Of a DNA stretch of 64,000 nt, positions 49,844 to 60,911 are shown piece by piece. The stretch's first letter is position 1. Each line of letters starts with the position of its first letter. Both the position numbers and the translations under genes were made by a program. This stretch comes from Strongylocentrotus purpuratus (taxonomy: Eukaryota; Echinodermata; Echinoidea; Camarodonta; Strongylocentrotidae). Location of the stretch: assembly GCF_000002235.5 (NCBI RefSeq), contig NW_022145613.1, positions 3,021,001 through 3,085,000 of the forward strand. Direction: 5' to 3'. A model generated the notes under the pieces. The model saw only the letters and a list, made by a program, of their open reading frames with translations, was not told where the DNA came from and ran no database searches.

Positions 49844-52800
49844 CTGTAAAAACAACAAAAAAGGGGGCTTTTTTTAATGAAATGAAACTGAACTGAATTG
49901 AAATTTAAAAAAATAAAAAAACACTGTATACAATGACAATGTGTATGCATTTTCTGTTCTATAAAATGAGGGGTATTTGTAACTATATGCCTTGCTTGTT
50001 CTAAACCCCTATTCTCAACATGGTTATACAAATTTGACTCTGGTGTTTAAAGCATGAAAATGAAATATGTCAAGCAATCATTACACAATGGGAATGACAT
50101 AAGAGATGGAAATAAGTCACCTTGCTTTAAGTACAGCACAAATGCTTTAAATTAATTGGAAATCTACTTCCATTATGGAATTACTCTACGCTCAACCATC
50201 ATCTAAAAAAATGGTTGAGAAATCAAGACCGATTGTGAGCATGGTGACGATGATACCTTTAATATCATATTTTGGGTGTAGTCTGAATTCAGTTTAGATT
50301 CAACGCTCGTTATGACGCCTTTCATATCAGATTTTGGGTCTAGACAGAGTCTGGATTCAGTCCAGATTCAACCCCCTTAAACAGTAAATATGAAAGGGGT
50401 AAAAGTCGCCGCTACAGAAAGTTAACCCATTTTCTATGAGAGCTGAGTGCTCCCTGTAATAAGCCTAAGGGAATAAGAGAATTCAGGAGTCAACAGGTTA
50501 AGTCCGGCACACTGACCTTGCTCTGACCACCACATACTGGAAGACAGGGAAGAGGTCATCCATTGACCATACATGACCCTCATTATGCTGAGAGTTGACC
50601 ACGTTGTTGATCCCTTCAAAGGATGCCTCTATGACGTGTAGCTTGTCAATGGGACAGAAGGTTGTACTGATGTTCTGCAGGCTGTCAATGGCCTCCAGGA
50701 AAGATGCATCCTTCGTCTCTTTGAGCTGGAAAAAAACAAACGTAAGAATTTAATGAATATAAGAAACCGAGAGGGAGACCCAGAATCAACTGGGAAGAGA
50801 ATGTCAAGAACTGGAGTGGACTAAAGCTGCAAGAGTGCACCAGAATGGCAGAAGATAGAGTGAAATGGAGAGCTGTTGCAATCAACCTCCAAACCGGGAG
50901 AAGATACTTAGATAGATAGAAAACAATGATTCTTTAATATACACTAAATATTTTTTCACCAATAAAATACTGTTAAGAATTATAAATTGATAATATGTAT
51001 ATTCATGGTGTCGTCTATCTAAAACTTCTATTATGAGGTGCACATGGAAAGATAAAAGGCAAAACTAAGGATCCATATGAAAGCAATATTTAAAAAAAAT
51101 AATAATAACCTTTTTTCTTAGTTTTTGGCCTTATAGTGAACTGTTGATGATTTACATGTATATATATATCCTATGATGATTTTAACAGAAAATGGCAGGG
51201 AACAAATTGAAAATTGAAAAACTACCGGTATAACAATGGAATCAAAGACTGCCCAAATCAAATCTTATTTTTGAAAGAAACATTGGCAGCATATTCCAAG
51301 AGTAGTGACTAGTGATATGCTATCATGCCAAATAGGACAAACAAAACAAAGGAAACTGTTAAAAAAAGGAAGTTAAACTTTCTATAGAGGCCAGCTGTTT
51401 TACAGTTAACCTTTGTGTTATCATAAATACACGTGATGAATAGGAGCTAATCCCCCAATTGTGTTTGAACACATAATGTGTAATTAGCTCACCACTCTCT
51501 CAATAGGAGAGCTATTCAATTGTACTGTCTATCAGGGGATTAATCAAGCACTTAAGTGATTGATTTCATGGCCAACTCAGTAATGACCAATTTTCTTGTT
51601 TAATGACCAATTAAAACAAGAAAATTGGTCATAAAATTAATCCTTGTAATGTAGTTTTCAATGTTACTTTAAAAGGGGAAAATATGTACATTCAAAATAT
51701 AACGTTTAAATATCACTTCTGTTAAAAAAAAATAAATTACAAATTGAAGTCAGACATGGACCCTGACAAGGTGATGTGGTAAAGTGTTGAACATACTGCT
51801 TAATGTGAATACATACAACATTGAAAATTCACATGTAAACATAAAAATTGATCAATTAGTTTGTACCTTTCCAGGATTAGCTAGTGTGGTCTCATCAACT
51901 TTCCAGAATTTCCTGTAGAAAAAGAAAGAAAAATAAATAATTGACATTTCTATCACATACATGTAGATGCATACAACCATGGGTTCACCAAGTAAAATAT
52001 ATGCTGATAAACATGCAACCAACTACTTGTACTATTCTTCATCAATGAGTAGTGTTACATTTTGCAACAATAATAAATTATCACATAACTCATGAAGGTA
52101 CAGGGTAATCCTTTAGTCTCATTATTCCTTAGAAAGCTACAAATCACAGTTCATGCTGCAACACATAATGCAGTAAGTAAATATCAATATTTTGAAGTAA
52201 AACAATTATCACATTTTTCGAATTGTTAACATGTATTGAAAAGTAAAATGGCTATTTTTGTTGCATTATGGTAATATGAAACGTTTATCAAAGACAGTTG
52301 ATTTATTATTCATAACAAAAGCCAGAAGGGGGCAGTAAACACCCCATGGCTCTAAGCAGATGACATTTTGAGTTGATTTTGACCTCGTGACCCCAAAATC
52401 TAATCAATTCATCGGCTCTGCAAGATACATAAATGACTTAAGTTTGGCAGGAATCAATCAATGGGTTCTTGAGATGACGCGATCACGAGAACGGGACGTA
52501 TGGACGGACGGACAACCCGAAAACATAATGCCTCCGGCTACTTCGTAACGGAGGCATAAAAATGTGTTCCTCTATGTGAATACTTACTGGTCTACTCCCA
52601 AGTAAGCCATAAGACCTAGATCAGACTGTTTGTTGAGCCTAGCCAGTCTGTCCCTGTAATGCTCATCTTCCTTCTCATTACGGAGAGCATACAGAGTGAA
52701 GATAACAGGATAGAGGCGGGGTAGGAGGGTCGGGTGAAGGAGGCCCTCACTTGTTATCTGATGTGATCTGAAATAAAACATAAGATCAAACTTATCTGTA

Positions 52801-55800
52801 TGCTCTCTGTTTGTGAATAACACAAACTAAGAATCAATGAATAGCAAATGCTGGTTCAGGAAGGGGATATGACAACCCATAAATCAGATTTTCAGATTTG
52901 AAACTTTTGCAAATTGCTTGCAATCAATGTTTTCAGGGAATGAAGCTAAACAAGGTAGAAAGCAGTTCAAGTAATGATTCATCTTTGTTGACCTCTGTTT
53001 CACAAATTTGGACCACTGACAAAATATGAGAATGCTTCTAGTTTTACAGAATAGTTTGATATAGTTGTAAAAATAGTAAGGGAAAGTGGCAAAACAACAT
53101 CCATTTTCAACAATGTTCCTCTCTTAATAAATAACTGTTCATTTCACTCATTCACTTGCCTACCATATCGACTATGAATGAGGCACTAGATTACACTGAA
53201 TTATACCCTCAGTCCCGTCTACTGACTTACATGTCATCCTTGTCCTTCTCCGTGGAGCTACTATAAGGTGCATTCTGTGGTTGCATAGAGTGCGCTTCAC
53301 CGTAGTCATAGTAGTAATGAAAGGAAGGGGTTTGCTCCATCACGGGGGTCTTCACTCTTGGCTCTTCGCTTGGTAAGTCAGGAAACAGCACTCTGTAAAC
53401 AATCAGTCAAATTCATTCATGAAAATGATCACAAAGTCAAAGAACCTTCAATAATTCATGAAGTAAGATATAAAGATGTAAGTCAGGAAACAGCACTCTG
53501 TAGCAAAGCAATCATTCAAATTCATTCATAAAACTGATCACAAATCCAAAGAACGATCAACAATTCTTGAAGGAAGATCTAAAGATGCACTACAGATGAT
53601 ACAGAATTCTCCTCTGCTGGATGTCACTGTTCATATTGTAGCAGATGTCATTTCCACAGGCTTCAACAGTTCAAGCTAAACATGCTATAGCAAAGATGAG
53701 GCATTGCACGGATTACACTTGACTGATTTTAAACTAACAGAAACAAGGACCTACAGCCTGTTAGATTGCCCTCAGCCATCATGTACAGTCAAACCTGCTC
53801 TAGCGACCACCTGTATAGGAAGACCACCCTTCTATAAAGACCACATTTGTTGTTTTTCTTGAATCTGGTTTCTCATTGAAACCTGTACTAAAGGAACCTG
53901 TACACAAAGACCACCTGCCTGTAAAGACTACTTTTCATGTTTCCCTTGAGCTGTCTTTATATAAAGGTTTCACTGTATTTTCAACTTTCTGTATATAACC
54001 ATTAGTAATTAGCAAGATGTGGTATTTTAGTGTTTATGCAGATGGGGAATGCATTTTGGTGTACGTTTCCATTGAAATGTGAATTCACAGCAAGCTTGTG
54101 TAATTTGAACTGACCTTAAGAGATTGTAGAGTCTCTTGACGTAAGAATGAATCTCAGTGACAGCATACAGGAGTAACCAGTGATGAGCTCCTACACCGAT
54201 GTAGGTGGCTCGGTAGACATTGACAAGGTTATCAACCAATCTCCCCAGTGGGTGCAGAGGATGGTCGAATGCCTGCAAAATCATGATAAGAGAGGATGGT
54301 CAGGAATATGTTACGTGTCTTTTATTTAAACTTATACACATACTATACAGCTCTGTGGATATTTACAAGGATATCCATCAGGGCAATGTCAAGTTCACTG
54401 ACATCCCATTGAAACACGTGTTAAACTTAATACACGCATTTCAATAGGATGTCGATGAACTTGTACTTATGACGGTTTCATGAGACGCTGCCCAGTCTCC
54501 CTGGGGCTTGCACTTGATGATCAAATTCCTGAACAGTGCAAATTGAGGAATAAAACAGAATGGTGATCATGTTTAGTGGTTTACTTTACATTAAATATAA
54601 GGACAGGTAGACAACAACTGGATTATTCACCAATCTCCCTAAGGGGTGCAAAGGTGTAGGGGGAATAAAAAGGAATGGTGATCATATTTTCATGAATTGA
54701 TATACACCATGTAGCTTCTTCTTCTTCTTCTTCTTCTGTACGTGTCGACAGACTTGTTAGTCCATATAAAGGCACGGAAACGAAGCACATGGTCATGGAA
54801 TAGAGCAATCTTTTAGGAATTGTAGCGCGTGGGACTTAAAGGAATCAATTGATCCTGTGTTGATAACACTATCAGGTAACTTATTCCAGTCCTTGCACGT
54901 ACGAGGGAAATAGGAGAACTTGAATAAGTCTGTCCTGCAGTACGTCTGTTTCAAAAGATGGCTATTGCTTGTTGAGGAACGACGGGATCTAGTAACAGCA
55001 AGAGGTGTTAGGGTCTTCGGGATGGCAGATTGTCCGCTCTGGATCTGTTTCATGAGGGCAAGTCTTGCAACTTCTCGCCGATGTTCCAGTGAGTCCCAAT
55101 TCAGATCCCTCAACATGTCCGTGACACTAGCACGTTGGTTGTAGTTGTTGTTGACAAATCTTGCAGCACGCCGTTGGACCATTTCCAGCTGCTTGATGTA
55201 CTTGGTTTCATAGGGGTCGTAGACACTAGCTGCATATTCTAAATGAGGTCTTACTAGTGAAAGATAAGCAGTGCTCTTGATGGTTCTCGAACAACCTCTA
55301 AGATTACGCCTTAACATTCCGAGAACCCTGTTAGCCTTCTTGGTAATGTGAGCATACTGGAAATCCCACTTGTATTTGTGGGTTAGGAAGACTCCAAGGT
55401 ATTGGTGGTGTTGAACTGGATCCAGGATTTGGGCATGAAGAGTATATTGGAAACTCAACTTCTTCCTCTTGTTGGTCATATTCATGACGAAGCATTTCTT
55501 AGCATTAAAGTTCATCTGCCACTCGTCCCCCCATTTTTCAAGTTGATGAATGTCCCTCTGTAGGTTCTCACAATCGGATAGGTTTTTAACAACCTTGTAT
55601 AAAATACAATCATCAGCAAATAGACGTATTTCGGACTGTAGATTTTCGGTGATGTCATTTATGTAGAGTAAGAACAGCAAGGGACCGAGGACTGTCCCCT
55701 GTGGTACGCCTGACTTCACGTCGTGCCAATCGGAGCTTGTACCATTAATGACGACTCTCTGTCTTCGTTTAGTGAGGAAGTTGATAATCCAGTTAAGTAG

Positions 55801-58800
55801 TTTCCCACGAATTCCATACATATGTAGTTTGGCCGCCAGCCTTTCATGAGGAACAGTGTCGAATGCTTTAGAGAAGTCGAAGATTGCTATGTCCACCTGG
55901 TGACCAGAGTCGATTGCCTTAGCCCAGTCATGGGAGGCAAGTATCAACTGGGAGGTGCAAGAATGATGCTTTCTGAAGCCATGTTGCTTGGGAGTAAGGA
56001 TATTGTGATGATCCAAATGCCGACTTATATGAGAATGGACTATATGCTCGAGAAGTTTACTGCATGTCGCTGTCAAGGATACCGGTCTATAATTCGATGG
56101 TAGGGCTTTATCACCTTTCTTGAACAGCGCGGTGATATTGGCTAAAAGCCAATCCTCAGGTAGATCTCCACTGTCTAAGGATTGTTGAAATACGTCGCGC
56201 AGTACTGGTGCTATTTCATTTGCAGTTTCCTTTAGCATCCTGGGACATATTCCATCAGGACCAGTAGCTTTGTTAATGTTTACTGTCTTAAGCAACTTCA
56301 GAACCCCTTCTACCGTAACGTTGACATCTTCTACAGTTGGCAAATTGGTAGGAGTGAACGGTATCTGGTCCAGGTTTTCCTGTGTAAACACCGACTTAAA
56401 GTAGTCAGCTAGAGATAGCGCCTTGTCCTTGTCAGAGACGAAATGGACTCCTTGGTGTCTGAGTGTCGGTATACCCTGATTCTCCATACTCTTACTTCTG
56501 ATGTATTTCCATAAACCCCGAGGATTTTCACGCAGATTTTCCACGATGTTCTGTACAAAATGACGATGTTCTTTCCTAAGTTCCCTTTTTACAGCTTTCC
56601 TAGCCTCCTTAAATTGTTCCCAATGGGCAGTATCGCCTGATCGTTTTGCCTTTTTATGGATACGATTCCTAACTCTGATGAGACGTTTGATCTTGGTGTT
56701 GATCCATGGTATTGTGTCACGCGTTGACGACATCTTTGATGGAACAAATGACTCCTTCAAGTCTTCAAGACTTTTCTTTAACTTAGTCCAATTTTCATTG
56801 ACGGGTCTTGATTCAGGTTCACTATTAAAATACTCCTGTGAAAATCTGGTGATTCCATCACGCACTCTTCCGAAGTCAGCTTTGCCGTAGCAGTAGATCT
56901 TGCGACGAGGCTTAGGCAGCTGCTTTGGTCTGGTTTTGATAGAACATACAACCACATCATGGTCGCTCATTCCAGTATGAACCTCGATTCCTTGAATGCT
57001 ACTCGGGATCGAAGAGAACAGCAGATCCAGAATATTGGCGGTTGACTCAGTTGTGCGCGTGGGTTCAAGCACATGCTGTGTTAAGAAATGTTTATTGGCA
57101 ATATCTAGCAGATGCATTTCACTTGAATTTGCCGTTTGTATACCATCACCCCAATTGATGGATTTTGCATTAAAGTCTCCAGTCAGAACTACATGTGGTA
57201 TGCTTGTAGTCTCCTGAGGAATTTTATCCAACGATTCCTCGAGGTCCTTCCAGTCTCCTACTCGGCTGTCAGGAACACGGTAATAACATCCCACAAGAAA
57301 TGTTTTACCTGATGTCAATAGTATCTGGGTCCATATTATTTCAGTCTCTGTATCCAGATCAGGACGAGGTAAGCTAGCTAGACTATCCTTAACCGCGATA
57401 GCTACTCCACCACCAGAGCAATTCCTATCTTTCCTATAAACGATAAAGTTACTTGGAAATAACTCAGAGGAAGATATGGAATCATCGATATGCGTTTCCG
57501 TGACACAGATAATGTCCGGCTGATGTTCCTTGATAATGGCATGGAATTCTGGAACTTTCCCTTTAAGGCTCCTTGCATTTAGACTGATGCACTTTAATTT
57601 ATGGTCCAGTTTACATTTACCCCTACTTTTCTTGGTAGATGGTTGATTTTTTTTTCCACCAAGCGATTTCCCAGCAGGTTTACTACCACCTGTACTACCA
57701 GATCTCCTCGCTGGTGACTGTAGATCAGATTCACTATCCTGTGATAAGTTAAATTCTCTTAAGGCTTGAAAAGAATTTTCGTCAGATAATTGTTGATTAG
57801 AGCCAAATAGCGAGTCACTAAAGTTCATAAACTCGCAACATGGGCAGCACCAAGTAAAAGATGATTGATTCAGGAAGAATTCATACTCGTCTTCAGAAAC
57901 ATTACTACAGTTTATGTGTGACCACTTACAGCATTTGTCACATTCTAAAGCCCAATCATCGTCAGTTACTTCCGCATTACACATAGAGCATGGAAAAGCT
58001 GTAGCGGCATCAGGACATCAGGATGGTAACATCAGGACATAATGACAATATTATTCATCAATCTCCCCAAAGAGTGGTCACATATCTGTGCATTATAGAG
58101 AATGGAATGCAGGTCATGGTGTTTGATTTTAAAGATTGCCTTGTAGACAAATAAAAAGGTGGCATATATGTATATACAAGTCTCCCTTGGGGTGATCAAA
58201 TGCCTTTGAAGTACAATAGAAAGTATAGAAAAGAGTGGTAATCATGTTTTACAAAAAAAAAATCCAGATACAGAGTATATAAGAGTATATACATATAAGT
58301 ATAGCTGAGTGAGCAATACACAAGATCACCTACCAGTCTTCCTGTAAGGTGGTGGGATTGATCAAATTCTCAGAGAGCTTTAATAGAAAAATGAATAGGT
58401 AGGAGGGATGGTAACATGTTTACATTACATCATACCACATTACAAAATAAGTACATTTTATCCTTATATTATACCACCATGGAATCAGGGAGCCTAAAAC
58501 AAACTTAAGGAAACGATTTCTTAGTGATTTGTTCCCTGACTGATCCTCACCTTGTCTAAGTACTCCTGTATGGAGGTGTAATCTTCTTGTGTAATCTTGC
58601 CTCGGTTGTGGGTAGGTATCCTCTCTAGACCTTCAAGTGATATCCTCCTCTCCAAGCTAAAGAAAGAGAAATAAAAGACAGAGTTTGACTCAAGTGATAT
58701 CCTCCTCTCCAAGCTACACAAAGAGAAATAAAAGACAGAATAACTCAAGTGGTATTTTACTCTCCAAGCTAAACAAAGAGAAATAAAAGACAGAGTTTGA

Positions 58801-60879
58801 CTCAAGTGATATCTTCCTCTCCGAGCTACATGTACACAAAGAGAAAGAAAAGACAGATTTTTATTCAGGAATCTTGAGGAGAGTCCACTTGGCTTTAAAC
58901 TTGGCTTTAATGAAGCATGGTAAGCAGCTCTTCATTACTTTCGAATCAGAAATACATGTATTATAATTTTCCCTTTTCCCTTTTTTCTTCAAAGAAAACA
59001 CTTCAGCAGACTTGTGCCCTATGATGGATAATTTACATGCCCCTCTCTGCATAAAGTTATATTTCAACTAAACAAAATGGCCTATTTTTTCATAATTTTC
59101 CGTACAAAACATGTAGAGATCATCTCGCATGAGAATACATAGTTGCCTACATTTGTGCGGTCAATCCTACCTTTAACATTCATAACGTTCTTATTATCCG
59201 GATTTTGCTCAAGTTTCAAAATTAATAATAATGACATATAAACCAATGAATCAATTTATTTGTTTACCCCTCCTTGGTATCCTGTAGCCTATGTCCACTG
59301 GAGAGTGCCACAGCGACCGCCTCCCAAGCCTTGTGAGAGTCAGGAGGAGTGAAGTCTACAAACCCTAGGAGTGTTCTGCACTGTCCAAAGATGTCTTCCC
59401 ACTTCTGGTCTGGGTACACGGTGTGCCTCCCTATAGCACTGATCAGGAAAGAATGAGAATAATGGAAATAACAGACCTGTTCAAAAACTGTATTCTTTAA
59501 TCCCCAAAGTTGTATTTTACTGACAAAAGTTATATTCTTACAAATAAACACGGACTGTCACGCGGATCAATGCCTCTTACAGTTCCTACATACAGGAAGA
59601 ATTTTTTGGGGGGATCATTGGTTGAATATGCATGATTTTGTCACCACTGGTGTGTTCGATGAACCAAGGAACATCCCCAAATTGCCAATGTAAGATGCTT
59701 GTAGGATACTTTACAGGAAAGAATGGGCATTTTGCCTTGAAAATAGCACACACACACAAATCAAAAATCAAAAAAATAATTTAAAAAAAAACTAGATGGA
59801 ATTTTGACTGCGCGCAGTCGAAAATGATGCCTCCGCCATAGAGCAATTTAAACAAGTTTGGAGTTTAAATCTCCAGTGGTTCTTGAGATATCATGATAAC
59901 AATCTCAATGTATGGAATTTCATAAGTTGACCTCTGTGACCCTTGACCTTTGACCTACGTGCTCCAAAATCTAATCAGATTGTCTTCCTATGGTGATACA
60001 CACTATCATTAAGTTTGAAGTTTTTACATCTCCAGTGGTTCTTGAGATATTATGATATGGTGATACATACTATCATTAAGTTTGAAGTGAAAATTCTCCA
60101 GTGGTTCTTGAGATATCGCGATAACGATCTCAATGTATGGAATTTCATAAGTTGACCTCTGTGACCCTTGACCTTTGACCTACGTGCTCCAAAATCTAAT
60201 CAGATTGTCTTCCTATGGTGATACACACTATCATTAAGTTTGAAGTTTAAATCTCCAGTGGTTCTTGAGATATTATTATAACAATCTCAATGTATGGAAT
60301 TTCATAAGTTGACCTCTGTGACCCTTGACCTTTGACCTACGTGCTCCAAAATCTAATCAGATCGTCTTCCTATAGTGATACACACTATCACTAAGTTTGA
60401 AGTTTAAATCTCCAGTGGTTCTTGAGATATCATGATAACAATCTCAATGTATGGAATTTCATAAGTTGACCTCTGTGACCCTTGACCTTTGACATACGTG
60501 CTCCAAAATCTAATCAGATCGTCTTCCTATGGTGATACATACTATCCTTAAGTTTGAAGTTTAAATCTCAAATGGTTCTTGAGATATCGCGCTAACAAAC
60601 TCAATACAAGGAATTTCATAAGTTGACCTCTGTGACCTGTGACCTTTGACCTACGTACTCCAAAATCTAATCAGATCGTCTTCCTATGGTGATAAATACT
60701 ATTCCCGAGTCTTAAGTTTAAATCTTAAATGGTTCTTGAGATATTGTGATAACGGTCAAACGGGACGGACGTACGGACGTACGGACGGACGTACAGACGT
60801 ACGGACGGACGTACGGACGTACGGACGGACAACCCGAAAACATGATGCCTCCGGCACCACCTTCGGTGGCGGAGGCATA

Positions 60880-60911
<32 letters not shown>

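Noticed and set aside
56678..57217. Plus-strand ORFs across the LINE
   Set aside because: They are antisense shadows of the long minus-strand reading frame.
59790..60884. Helitron
   Set aside because: A terminal hairpin is present, but I see no CTRR end and both ends share an inverted GATGCCTCCG word, so a Helitron call is not supported.
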